64,000 nt of DNA, taken from positions 1,817,105 to 1,881,104 of the forward strand of contig NMRA01000001.1 of the NCBI GenBank assembly GCA_002633005.1, in the 5' to 3' direction. Under the pieces are notes generated by a model that did not search any database, was not told the origin of the DNA, and saw nothing but the letters and a program-made list of their open reading frames with translations. A program made the position numbers and the translations under genes. The stretch comes from Phoronis australis (lineage: Eukaryota; Phoronida; Phoronidae). Position 1 is the first letter of the stretch; the number at the start of each line of letters is the position of its first letter. Shown here one piece after another: positions 36,001 through 48,021 of the stretch.

Positions 36001-39000
36001 ATCCTTCTCAAGTATTTGCTTCATTCAGTCGACTTACAGAGTGAAAACCCATGGGAGAATAAAGCAGTTTACATGCTCTACTCTGAGCTAGTCTTGGGTA
36101 AGTTAAGAATGAGAATCACTGGAAGGTAGATGGAATACTACCTGTGATAAAGCATCCATTGGTTTTTGTCTTTTACAGACTTGTCTGTTAAGCCATTGTG
36201 TCAAACTGTGATATAGCTTGGTCATTCTTGAACGCCTTTACTTATTAGAAGGTATAATTTGTTCCTTAAGTAGAGGAAATCATCTCTGCTGAATTAATCA
36301 AGTCCAGTCTTAGCATGTCCCTCGCTAATAGTGTGAAACTGCCTGTAATTCTTAAAACTACTGTATTGACTGGTCAATTGTATTCTAGTGGGATTCACTT
36401 AGACTGGTCCTTCATGATTGTCATAAATTCCTAATATTCGTAATTATTTTTTATTTGAATTTTTTTAATCATTTCTGGTCATCCTGCAGTTGTCACTGAC
36501 TCTTCACTTCTTTTCAGGTAATTTTTTCCATGGTTGTTGTGCTAAAATCCCTGCTGTTCACAATCTCTGTTGTTTCATCTCTCAGGTTTCATCAAGGCTG
36601 GCCTCTACATGTCTTTCATGATTATCATGATTAAGGTCCATACATTCCCATTGTTTGCCATAAGACCCATGTACCTCACCATGAGATCGTTCAAGAAGGC
36701 ACTCAACGATGTCATCCTTTCGAGAAGAGCCATCAGAAACATGAACACACTGTAAGTTGACTTCAGTTATGAGTTGTTAATTATAATTGCCTAATAATTA
36801 AACGTTCTTTGTAAATGGTCAGTGCAAAACCTTATTACTAGTTTCTGAGAAATTTTGTAGGGTCAGAATTACCAGTTATTGTTGACTTTAAGAAAGTCTA
36901 GGCAAGAATGTGGTATGAGTTTTATATTTGAAAAAGCTTGTTTGTGAAGGAAGCATTTTCTCGTATCCTTTGTGCATATTTTGCATCAACAAGTTGTTAC
37001 TTGTCCTTTAGAGTGCACAAGGCTTTGTTACATGCTTCTTCTTACTGTCGTGAAGCTCTGAAATGTCATGTTTACTTAACTTTGAAACGTTTCCGATAAT
37101 GTGTAAATAGATCTGAATTTTTGTTATCTGTTGTATCGTACAAATGCCTTTTTTTTGTGTTATAGACATATGTTGGATGAACTCGTCTTTGTGCATAGCA
37201 GCTGTATGACCACACACAAACTGGCTGACTATAATATCATATCACTCTTATGCTTGTTGACTGTGATTGTCACATGACCTTCTGTGCCCTTGGTTACAGT
37301 TACCCTGACGTTACACAGGAAGAGCTTGAGACTGGAGACAATGTGTGTATCATCTGCCGAGAGGAGATGGTGCCCCCTGGCTGCAAGAAACTGCCATGCA
37401 ATCACATCTTCCACACCAGCTGCTTGCGCTCCTGGTTCCAACGACAGCAGACTTGCCCCACGTGTCGTATGGACGTCCTGCGTGGTGCACCACCTGCCAG
37501 GCCAACACCAGTGCAACAGCCAGCACCACCACCCCAGCCACAGATGCCCAATTGTAAGTAACAGGGTGCTCGCTATATCGATTGCACTAAATTTTCTATG
37601 GTGATGTTCTTGTCTATTAACCATCTGGATATTTAAAGTGTGGGATGCGTTCTATAGTGCAAGTTTCTTGCAAGTTTGGAGAGATCACACAAGATGACGT
37701 TAGTGAAAAGCATTGGTTTCGTGAGTAAGCTCACCAACAAATACCAGCAAAATGTCCACCACTGAAGTGATGGAATAGTGAGGTGGGCGTGCTGAATTAT
37801 GTGAGAAAATTCACCGTTTCCTTTCTCGCCTCAACCGAGATCTCTCAACGCAAGGTTTCAGAATTTGTTGTAGAATGTTCAACTTGAGACATCACGAGTT
37901 GAACAACAGGAGCAGTGTGCTGTCACACGTCACCGTTGCTTTTAACGTCGAGTGGCTATCAAACATATCCAGTGTATAACTTATAAAGCACGACGTTTTG
38001 AAAAACCCACCCCTGTTTCATTTGTTGTAAATGTACTAACCTTGGTGTAAAGTTCAACATAGGAATGTTTTGACTTGCTGTCTGAGCCATTATGTTACTC
38101 AAATGTTAACCTGTGCATTGTTTTGCTGCAGTCCCAGGAATGTTCCCAGGCTTTCCCAACCAGTTCCCTGGCTGGCCTCCAGCAGCCTTCCCACAAGTAC
38201 CCCCTCAGCAAGCTGCGGGTAAGTGATATATATGTGTGTATGTTTCTTGTGCGTATGGTTGTGCGTTTTAATGAGACTGTGTAATTTGTAAATGAAAATG
38301 TATAAAATAGATGGGTATTCTTGTATCTTTGTGCTTTCTTTTGTTTGTGTTTTAACTTCATAGTATGTTTTGTTAAAATCAGGTAACTATTGCTTAAAAT
38401 GTTCATATTTTATTAAGGTTTTTGCCATCTGCATTTGTCTGTTTTCGTCATTTTATTCATAAACTTTTAATCAGTAACAGCACTTTCTTTATATTTTCTC
38501 ACTGGCCTGTGTTAATATTTGTGCATTGGCACTGTTGATAAAGCAAGACAAAGTATCAAATGTAGATTGTTGCGTGGATGGAAATTTTAACAGAACTTAG
38601 TGGTTCAACTCAAACGTGAGTTGGTATGAGTTAGTGTTTTGCAGAATGGAAATGAGCATCAGTACGGTCATTTGTCGAGTGAGATGAACTTTCTACGAAA
38701 ACACTATCAGTTACTGTTTTATGTTTGTTTAATGCCTTGAAAAATGTTTTTGAAAACACGTCCACAGGTTGACGCATTCATTCCGGCTTGGTTGTGTGCA
38801 TCTAACTGACTCCAGCAATCTCTCAGAGTTGTCCTGCAATATTTGTTCAGAACTATTGTTCGCCGTGTTTGCAGTCAAATAAGACACACACACATTATTT
38901 ATTTCACCTTTGAGACATTTGGTCTATCATGGATGACATTCTTTCTCATAATATGTTAAAAGTCTGCTAGTGCGCACCAGGGTATGTCTTGCAAGGGCTG

Positions 39001-41919
39001 AATTGAAGAGTGCTTGAAAGTCTCAATGCCTAAGAAGTCTGTATATTATTTAACTTATATGAATGTGATTTATGCCAGGCTGGTGGAATACACATAGACA
39101 TTCACTCTCTGTATATCAATAGGTCAAACCACATCTACAACTGCCAGCACTACGACCTCGCCAACGCAGACATCATCCACGAGTACCCCCACTTCAACAA
39201 CGACAGCCACGGGGACTACAGCGACACCTGGTACCTCAGCCGGTATTCCTGGATCCGTCCCGGGCAGCATACCTCCTCCATTCCCACCCACTGGCATGCC
39301 TCCGTTCATGCCTCCTCCATTCATGTTCCCTCCCCCTATGATGGGTAAGCAGAGCAAAATAGACATTTGTGCATGAATGCAACATATAATTTGAATTCTG
39401 GAAGTGTTTTTTTTTGTATTTTTTATGACTCACGACACTTTCAGATTAGAGTCAACAAGTTTTTGTGCTCGTTATATTTTATTTGTAAGCCAGCAATCAG
39501 CAATCTCTCGTTGTACAATCAGAATGCCAGATTCTGTGCTTATGAAAATGTACACTGCTTGCATAAAATAACTTTGTTTATGTTATCATTTTATAATGTA
39601 CTGCCTATGACCTTGAAAAGTAATTTCCACATATATTTTTCTTTCGTGTAGGCATGATGGCGCCTGTGCCGCCGATGCCCACACCCGACTTTACTGGTCT
39701 AACAGATGAGGAAGTGCGGGCCCTAGAGGGTGGGGAGAGGCGTCAGGTAGAGGCAAGAGTCAAGTGCCTCAAGAACATCCAGGTGCTTCTAGATGCGGCT
39801 ATGGTGCAGATACAGCAGTACACCAGTGTAGTGACTGCTCAGGGGTAGGTGAACCCTTGTGCTGGGGGTGTGGAGATGAGCACCCAGAGGGGTTGTTGGG
39901 AGGTGGTCATTCAGAGGCTGATGCAGTCATGGTGCATTACAGTGCGCCTTGTTTGTAACGTTCTCTCGCTTATGACATTCCATTCCACAAATCCGAAGCC
40001 AGTTTGATCTTATTACAGTTAACTTTGGTTACAGAAAATTTAGAGAAGTCTTGGGAGTTTCGTTGTAACACGGATTGACTGTAGATAGGTGATTGCTCAG
40101 GGCATGGTGGGACATGTTGGAAAAGTCAGAACTCAGTGGTCGATTGGAGATTGCTCAAGCTACTATAGTTGGATGACCACCCATTGTTTGATGGATGGCC
40201 ATTTTGAAAGAGGATTTCTTCTTTTTGGTTTCAACTTCCTCTTATTTGATTTCCTCTTTCCTCTTATCTGTCCCTTTTTTATCATTATTTTGATTTTGTT
40301 CATGTAAAAACTTTATATCAGTTAAGTTTTACAACACAAAAAATATTTCTTTCTCACAAGCGTATTTATTTGTGGAATGATACATCACCTGGAAAATTTT
40401 CCTCTTTTTTCGTCATTGGTCATTCCGAGCCCTGATTACACATTGGTAACTGAAACTGGGACTTAAACGGCCACCGTGTTGTTTAACTTACATTTTGTGA
40501 TAGTGTCATCACCTGTTACTGAAAACTAGTCAAAACTCATTTTTGTTACAGAATATTTAGCATATGGGAAACTTACATAGTGTCGCGCATGCCACATTTT
40601 ATTAAGAAAACTTCAATGAGATAATTTGTATCATTTCAGAATGCCAGGCATCAATGTGTCAGGCACCGAGTCATTTACTAGTAGCGCTTCAACTAAAGAA
40701 GATCTGAATTTACCCAAGCCAGGAACTCATAGTCCAAAAACAGAGGAAAGGCCGTTGTTTGATTTAGGTGAAAATGATACAAGTAAGTATACTAATTTAA
40801 ATCTTGAGTATTGTCACCTAGGTGTCAAACTTAAAAGGAATAGGCCTGTGGTTAAACGTCCTTCAAGTATGATTTGAAATGTCTGATCCATGATGACAAA
40901 TTTCATACCAGTAGCGAGTTTTACAAATAGGCAAATTAGTAGGTTCACGCCAACTAACGTCTTTAACAGACAAGTTCGATGAGTTGATTTGTGTCAGTGG
41001 TAACTATTGGCAAGTCGTTATGATCCGTCTATTTCCTTTTTGAGTTAACTAAAGACCCTGAGTTAGCAAAAGAGTGGCTCTCGTTCATCAAAGTGATTCT
41101 TTTTTGGGATTGTCCTTAGCTGAGTTTGTGTTGGATGTCAGCAACTTGTCTTGATATTAGTGTTCTCAGATGACAGCAAGAGCCGGTGATGGTGGGATGC
41201 TTCAGATGCCATTTTATATGTTGTATGAAGGCGTATGTTTAGTTAGTGTCTTAAAGGGTCGAACTGGTTAGAGCTGAGCACACGTGGCAAGTTTTTGGAT
41301 ATTGCAGGCTTTGACGGTTGTTACATATTTTTGTTTCAGTTTGTTTATGTTCCAGTGTGAAACGGTATATTAGTTATTCATTGTGCTGTCCTTGCTTGCG
41401 CTGCATCATACTGCTTTGAGGTTATGACTAAAATTTCATGAAACATGGAGCAAGGGCTGTGATCTATGCATTTAACAATTTTAGCATCTACTTATCTTTT
41501 AAGGAGATTTTATTATGTAACTATTCTAAGTGATTTGATATCTGCAACGATTACTGCATTTGAATATGAACTATATATTTTCAGTGGCAATTCAGTCGAT
41601 CAATTATGTTTGTACTAGGGCTGTATTTTAATGTCATAAAACTAATTGAAGTAGTTTGTGTTGCTGCAGTTAGTTTTTGGGTGTTATATACATTAGCACC
41701 TTAGCTGTTGCCATAATATTGTCTAACCATTGCTTTCTTACAGTAATTGAACTTTTTTCAGACAGTCCCCTAGAGGGTGCTGTAGGCTATACGCCTCCAG
41801 AAGAGGTCAGGGCAGCAATAGATGACTTAGAAGGAGAGGAAGAAGAGGGTGACGAAAAAAACGAAATACGGCGGAGGCGGTTACAGAGGTTCTCGCAAAG
41901 CGAGTTGTCCTCTACGTGA
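30020..41919 (+). CDS. SYVN1: Synoviolin/HRD1, ER-associated degradation E3 ubiquitin ligase, 13 exons
   Basis: Exons: 30020-30148, 32135-32227, 33584-33736, 34206-34254, 35200-35303, 35971-36097, 36586-36751, 37300-37553, 38132-38218, 39123-39344, 39652-39844, 40640-40782 and 41744-41919. Phases agree throughout, giving 631 residues (human 617). HRD1 sits in the ER membrane, where with SEL1L it ubiquitinates misfolded proteins for proteasomal degradation. The N-terminal half has hydrophobic membrane segments and family blocks such as YIQAFVFV, FFGQLRAAEME and RSWYAVTETCLAFTVFRDDF. A RING-H2 finger spans about residues 290-329 (CIICREEM, LPCNHIFHTSC, CPTC); it has one extra residue and an extra Cys before LPC compared with human. 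A Pro-rich region and a Thr/Ser-rich stretch (about 390-430) follow, then the conserved GLTDEEVRALEG helix region and the C-terminal RRRRLQRF motif. Start: first ATG before AYYQKKQFYPSVVYITK. Confidence 0.95.
30149..32134 (+). other. HRD1 intron 1
   Basis: A 2-kb intron with a CpG-richer island near 31050-31170 that contains a possible independent start site (separate entry). A 120-codon open frame on the minus strand (30994-31356) has no recognisable domain. Other HRD1 introns (0.4-1.4 kb) show nothing beyond the repeat at 40205-40434. Confidence 0.5.
31137..31170 (+). CDS. Possible first exon inside HRD1 intron 1
   Basis: AACAAGATGGCGGACGAAC has the AAGATGGCGG motif common at metazoan housekeeping start codons and resembling a YY1 site, in a short CpG-rich stretch. 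The frame reads MADELWSLTKI and reaches a GTAACC donor after 31170 in phase 1. That phase does not fit HRD1 exon 2 (phase 0), so it is not a simple alternative HRD1 start. No downstream exon was identified. Confidence 0.2.
40205..40434. repeat. Pyrimidine-rich repeat family, copy in HRD1 intron
   Basis: Shares GAGGATTT, TTTGGTTTCAA, CCTCTTATTTGATTTCCTC, GATACATCACCTGGAAAA and GAGCCCTG with the copies at 42379-42597 and 61632-61836. The left terminal motif is missing, so this copy is 5'-truncated. Confidence 0.65.
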
Positions 41920-42378
41920 AACCTTTTTGTCACTTTAGTTCGACTCGTGGACATGAATTTCCATTAGCTTGTGAGAAACATACACCACACCAAAATCTCT
42001 ATGTGACAGCATTGCATTATACTAGCCCACGAGATACCATTCAACTAGGGAACTGGGGATGACTTTTGAACGTTCATGTGCTGTTCATGGGGTTTATGTA
42101 AGATATCATGTGGGTAAACCAACTTTAAACCCGAAGTAACTAGTGCTTGAAGATTTTAAATCGGTGATTGGCTGATATCAGAGGATAAAAATCAAAAGTA
42201 ACTGCCATTTTTGCTATTTGATGAAATTTGTTGACCTCTATACCCTGTACTGTTACTATCTGTTGACTGATAACCAATAATAGAATTTAATGTAATGTTG
42301 CAATCGTGAATGTGATGTTGCAATGAAAATTTTATGATGGATAGCAAATTGGCTTTCTCCTTGTGTATCGCAGTTATA

Positions 42379-42597
42379 CAGGGCTTGGAATTTTTCTCTT
42401 TAAGAGGATTTCCTCTTTTTTGGTTTCAATTTCATATTTAATTTCAGTTTTCCTGTTTTTTCTTCTGTTTCTACTATTTTGACTTTAGAGAACCAGCAAA
42501 CATTTGTTGCAAACAAAATTTACAACACATAAGCTGTTTGTAGAACGATACATCACCTGGAAAACTTTTCTTTTTGTCATGGTCATTCTAAGCCCTG
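42379..42597. mobile_element. Complete MITE with CAGGGCTT ends and GTTATA duplication
   Basis: The left end CAGGGCTTGGAA and the right end (reverse complement CAGGGCTTAGAA) are inverted repeats. GTTATA flanks both sides directly (42373-42378 and 42598-42603). The interior is CT-rich on the plus strand. It is the intact member of a three-copy family in this window and encodes no protein. Confidence 0.75.
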
Positions 42598-43082
42598 GTT
42601 ATACTTTGTCAGGGCCACCGCAGACAGACAGTTGTGAGTTAAGCTGTGTGCCTCTAGTGAAAGTTACTTCACGTCATTATTACCCACGCACACCAAGGCA
42701 AAATGCTCTCCGACATACAGTCCTAGTAAATGGCGTAAATTTAGGCTGCACGGTGACAATGAACCAGTGAGGGATTTGTTGTTGTCTGGTTATGCAATGC
42801 TCCGCTCGCCCTCGTGCTGTGAGGATTTACACTCGCCAGGTAAAAGAAATCCATCAAGTGAGAGATTTGCTTTGTGGCCTGGCGAGGAAAAATTCTCATG
42901 GTTCAAGTTGCCACTGACATTTGCATTCAAGGCTCGAAGCTCTCTGTGCTGACCCTTAGGTTTTGGTCATGGTGCATATTTAAGTCTATAAAATGTTTAT
43001 TTGGTTTGTTGCTGTTCAGATCAATTTTTTATGTTGCTATGTGTACAATTCATAATGAATTGTAGGTTTGCCTCAAAGCGGG

Positions 43083-43165
43083 TAATAAACACTTACTGAG
43101 GTCCCACATTTTGAGAACCATTTTTTCCATTGAATAACAGGCATCAAACTGATTCTCAAAATGTA
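43083..43165. repeat. Partial copy of the 19808-20169 element interior
   Basis: CACTTACTGAGGTCCCACAT, TTGAATAACAGGCATCAAAC and TGATTCTCAAAATG match, in the same order and orientation, the interior of the element at 19808-20169 (around 19985-20062). No terminal repeats remain. Confidence 0.55.
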
Positions 43166-45294
43166 TCAAGTTGCTCATCATCATTTTTACTTAATGCTTA
43201 AGTGGTCTTGAAAAAGTGGCCATGGCGGGTCTATACAGAGAAAATCTGGTTTAATTTGAAAATTTGACATATTACTTCTTGTGTTCTAAGTAAAATAATT
43301 AGTTCACTCTGGGCTTTGTTGCTAAAATCAGGATTTGATTTTGTCATCAAGCTTTTGTTATGTCCCGTGTATATTTTACAGTAGAAAATAAATTTATTAT
43401 TTTCTAGCAAGAGCATAAATTATTGTTTATTGATGTACAGAATATTGAAGAACCCACTAATAAAACTGAACTGTTTCACTTCAATGGTCTTTTTAATAAA
43501 CAGCAATTACATTGCACATGGTAAAGATGAGTAATACTTAAAATACAAAATACATCAATGTCGCTGTTGTAAAACATTACAAAAATAAAACCAAATTATC
43601 AACATGACAAAATAATTTGAACTTGTTTAAGGTCATACTTTTTCAACACCTCAATGCTTCTAAAGAAGACTGCCTTTTAGATGGAGTTGTGATAAATAAA
43701 AGCATTGAAGGTATTGGGTATTACGCTTTTAATTGCTGAACATGTTCAAATCTGCAGCTTATCAACTAAAGGTCATCTTGAGTATCAGAGGCTTGACTTC
43801 TATGTGAAGCATTATGTTGAACAGTTTAATTACAAAGTTACAACCAAGAGGGAATTCCTTGTCTATTTGGAAACATTTTAACCCTTGAAACCAAAAATTT
43901 TAAAATCCTTGGACACCAAGAAAAAAATAAGCACAAAACAACCCTGGCCATTTGTAGTTGCATGTTTTTTTCCAAAAATCGCTTTTTAAGGATATCGCTA
44001 TTAATTTCGAATTCTGTTTATTCTTTTGGGTACAAAAGCGTTTGTGGCACTTTCTTTTTTAAGCAGCACATAATTAAGACAACATTTCGGGTAAATTTCA
44101 AGCTAAGAGGCCAGATATGCTTTTGTAGATAATGGATTAACGGTACTTGCAAGTTTCGTGTACAAATGTTCAGGTTTGTGGAGCTGCCAGCAACCTTAGG
44201 AAAAATAGTGTTTTATAAAAAACTTCAAACATTCGATTATTATCTTTGTGCACGCGTTTCTGTGCTTGCCAAACGATACTAGAAACACATGGCTTCACGG
44301 ATTAAATCTTATTATTTCAGAGAACATTTGAAAAATGTGACCTGTGATTCAAGTCTGAATGGAACTTGTCTACTTCATCATTTTTGTCCAATAGTTTCAG
44401 AAACAAAGTTAAAAGGGGGAAAGCATCCATTTTGATGTATTATACCTTTTGATAAAAGTATACATCCCCCGTTATCTTGGCAGATATGTTTCCGTTTAAT
44501 TCTGCTCCCTTGGTGGAACAGAAGAAAAAGACGTAAATAGTTCAGCAAAGCACACCCTTATTGGTTCTGCACTCACTTCCATTGACCGAACACGAATGAC
44601 CGACACAGACTATGTCCAACAGCAGGTAGGACATTGTGTTTGATCAATGAAAGGGATATGCAAAATTGGTTAATACACTACACTTGTCGTTATTAACCAT
44701 CTTTATTCCGTTCCATTCATATCCTCGGAACAAAGTTCGACACTCAACAGAATATTGGTGAAGCAACTGACCAAGAGACATGATTAAAAGACACACAATA
44801 TTTCGAAACATACTTCTTTTCAAGCAATTTTTCACACAGGAAAACTTGCTCCCGCAGTACAGCCAATGAAAGGGAACATAGAGACAAGATGTAAACTTAC
44901 TGCTGGACTGTTCACCTCACTTTCTATTGTTCCACCGACAGTAAATACACACCATGGTTAAAGCAATCAATACGGTAAAGGTATCTCCCAAATCTGTATG
45001 TTAAGAACATTGAAAACAATTGCTTTCCCCAATATAAGTCACCAAAGTCCACGAAGACCATGACAAAGTCAGAAGGTTGTAATTTCACTAAAGGGTCTCA
45101 TTTTGCTAACAAGTTTCATTTAAACCTTTTATCGTATGCTTCATATAAGACCACATTACAATTGCACAGAGACCAACACTTGGTTTGTCCATAGTGATGG
45201 ATAGGACCTTAAGTTTTGGCACATAGTAACGAGGGTGAAAGAAACCAAGCAAGATGAAATCTGATGGGTATTATAAACACAGTGTCACAGTAGT

Positions 45295-45687
45295 CCTGGG
45301 CCCGGTCTCTAATCTTTGTACTCGAAACGAACTCGAAAGTATTTTTGGCAATTTCTCTGCTCCTTTTGAGCAAAATTAAGATAATTGATCAGACTGTGCT
45401 CGAATACATTATAGTTTATGCATAGGAGTTTCTAGTTCAAGTTTGCCCTTGAAGACCCTTATACTCGTGCTACAAACACGAGTAAAAACTCGAAATTTCG
45501 AGTTCAAACTCGAACTTATTGCTTTAATATTGGGTTTTACAAAGTGTGAACTAAGAGCAATAAATTATCTACGTAAGTTATTGTGTACTTGAGCACTTAT
45601 CTTGAGTTCGCCCTAAAGTAGAGTAGAAAATGCCAAACCTAATTTCGAGTTCCATTTCGAGTAAAAAGATTGGAGACTGGGCCCTGG
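45295..45687. mobile_element. MITE with about 44-base terminal inverted repeats
   Basis: The left arm starts CCTGGGCCCGGTCTCTAATC and the right arm, reverse complemented, starts CCAGGGCCCAGTCTCCAATC. Similarity continues for about 44 bases through ACTCGAAA and AACTCGAA. The interior contains many further CTCGAA and TTCGAG repeats. It is 393 bases with no open frame and no clear target-site duplication. Confidence 0.8.
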
Positions 45688-48015
45688 TGAACACCTTGTG
45701 TAGAACAACCTCGGTTCCTTGTACTTGCACTTTCGTCAACCGTTACTAAAAACTTGAGCTGAGCCAACCAGCGAAGGTGACCAGTTGCCTGATGAGTTAA
45801 TCACTCATCCTTGAGAGATAAGTTATCTCTCAAGAATTCCCGGGACTGAATGTCTGCCTGAAAACAGTTAAATGAGACGTCTATTGTGTTAGAACAACTC
45901 AATAGTTAAATAAAATAAGATCTCTATTGCGTAAGGTCAACCCCATAATAAGATGTCTATTGTGTTAGGACAATTCTAAGCGGGTAAAAGCAAGTGATTT
46001 TTTACAGATGGATAAGAAAGCTGCCTACACTGTCTACAAAATGATGTTTGCAATACAGATGGCATCATTTTTGATAGAAGGTGGTTGAACGAGTGAAGTG
46101 CGTTTCATTCACATCTTGTAAAAGTTTATCAGGAAATATGACACTTCAAACAATCCATAAAAACTCAATGTATGAGGATAGCCTTGTTCCAGCTTCCAAT
46201 GCACAGATCATGAGGGTGTTTTGCCATTCAGTGACTTTACCAGACGCAGAGGGTTGTGAGCGTGTGATAACACTGATCTAGCTTCTTTGTTAACTGCCAA
46301 GCAAGGTCTTTTGTCTGCTATGACAACAGGCAGGCCAATTATCTACCAGGCTTATTAAAGACCACGTGTGAACACAGTCAAGCCCCGAGCGAATTAGTAC
46401 ATTTTGAAAGAATAGATTGTCGTAACTTTGGTTTTAGTTAGGTTATTTTGGCAATTCAAAAACTAAACATGATCACCATTTGACGAGGATTTCAGAAATG
46501 CTACTGGTTTATGTTCAAATATGTTATAACTTAACTTTTATTTTTAGCAGCACAGCCCAGTCAGGCTATATATGATCTTACTGGAGATAAGAGCACTTAT
46601 CGAACAAAAGAGAGCTGGCCCTCCAACCATAAATGCCAGAATGGAGTTAATCAGTCATGTAAGATATTGGCTACATGGGTGTTCTTCCCAACTTATTCTT
46701 GGGTTATAGAATCGAACAAGTTGGGAGCAACGGGAAAACACTGTAATGTTTATTTGGAATTAAGTAATAAAATGCAAGTTGACTAGCCACATAGTTGTTA
46801 CTTTCACGCCTAAAAAGACTGTACAAAAATTACATCCGCTTTTCGTTTGTTATTTCGTTATCATTTCATACACAAAGTATCCTACAGGCGATACAAGGTA
46901 ACACAAAGATAAGTGTACAGTTTGTAGGATAACATTTGTATTACTGCTGCATATTTAATAACAAACACCAGCACAGAGAGTGAGCTAATAAAAGTGTTGC
47001 TGCAACTGAGTGGACAGCAATATGAGGACCAATCCGTGCCCTTGTTGGGAGGTCCAGACCAGTCTTCGGTGTTAAGTTACTTGACCTCATTTTTAAGACC
47101 AATCATGAGTTAAAATAGATTGGTGCCGTCTTGTCTCTAGATATTAGTCTATGCATGTAGATAACATTGATAAAAATATGTTGTTTACACAAGATTAACA
47201 TACTTCGAAGAAATGATACTGATTTTCAATCAATAACATTTTGTAAAAATTTCAATAAAAATATTCTTCTGCACCTTAGTTGAGATTAATGACTGCAAAA
47301 TAAGTAAAATTCAACCATAAAGATCATACCAAATAAGAACAATGGATGTTATTTAAAAAGAGATGTGTTGAAAATGTACACTGACATCAGACTGCATGCT
47401 AGCAAAATATCAAGGTTTAGAGAATTTCGACTTACCACTGAACAAAGAATCTATTCAGTTTTAGCCTATTTTGTAGCACAATGGAGCTATGCCCCTCAGG
47501 TCGGAACTTATGGGCAAGGAAGGTTCATAAGATTTTTACTGGTTAGGTCTGGGTCAGTATTATGCAAGACTTGTATTTTATGCAAAAACAGCAGGGTGGA
47601 TGTAATTGTTGCCAGATGAGTTACATCACGAAAGCTGTAGTTATGCAAGAACAGCTAGTGGACTTCAGTTGTCGCCAGACATTCCATGTTGGTTTCAACC
47701 TGTAGTTATTTTGAATCAGTATACTGCTTTTATAACATTGATCCCAAGGGCACCCCAGGGGCAGGGCTTGGTAGAGGCTCATATCGAGATATATTCTCTC
47801 GGTCTCATAGTCATCACTCTGATCATTAGTTGTAATCGTTATCTTTGTTTGAGCTTTCAATGCTGCAACCTCAGTCAATACAGTAGTTATAATTCTGTCA
47901 AAGGCATTCATGAGTTGTTTTATTTACTACCACAGGCGCCATCTGCTGGCCACATCATGCACTGTTATACTACACTACTACAGATCAAAAGGCACAAGTA
48001 TACAATACAAAAATA

Positions 48016-48021
48016 TTTATT
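48016..48021 (-). terminator. ENDOV polyadenylation signal overlapping the stop codon
   Basis: On the minus strand the stop TAA (48023-48021) is followed without a gap by ATAAATA, so AATAAA (48021-48016) shares its first base with the stop codon. Cleavage 10-30 bases on would leave a very short 3' UTR. Confidence 0.55.

Larger units (their letters stand above)
41920..48015. other. Intergenic region between HRD1 and ENDOV (tail to tail)
   Basis: The first AATAAA I noticed after the HRD1 stop is at 43387-43392, so the 3' UTR may run about 1.5 kb and include the element at 42379-42597. An inverted-repeat element lies at 45295-45687. A 63-codon minus frame (44644-44835, containing ECRTLFRGYEWNGIK) looks exon-like but has no identified partner exon. 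The rest is AT-rich with no coding signal I trust. Confidence 0.5.

Noticed and set aside
37229-37624. 131-codon open frame antisense to the HRD1 RING exon, plus two plus-strand frames over the same exon
   Set aside because: Shadows of the RING-encoding exon; the true frame is fixed by the CIIC/CNHIFH/CPTC residues and by splice phase.
40783-40877. Continuation of the HRD1 exon 12 frame to a stop at 40877
   Set aside because: A consensus GTAAGT donor at 40783 in the correct phase leads to the exon with the conserved RRRRLQ C-terminus; read-through lacks it.
47621-47911. Minus-strand frame considered as a further ENDOV exon
   Set aside because: No acceptor with pyrimidine tract at its start, no similarity to the ENDOV C-terminus, and the preceding exon already reaches a stop with a polyA signal.
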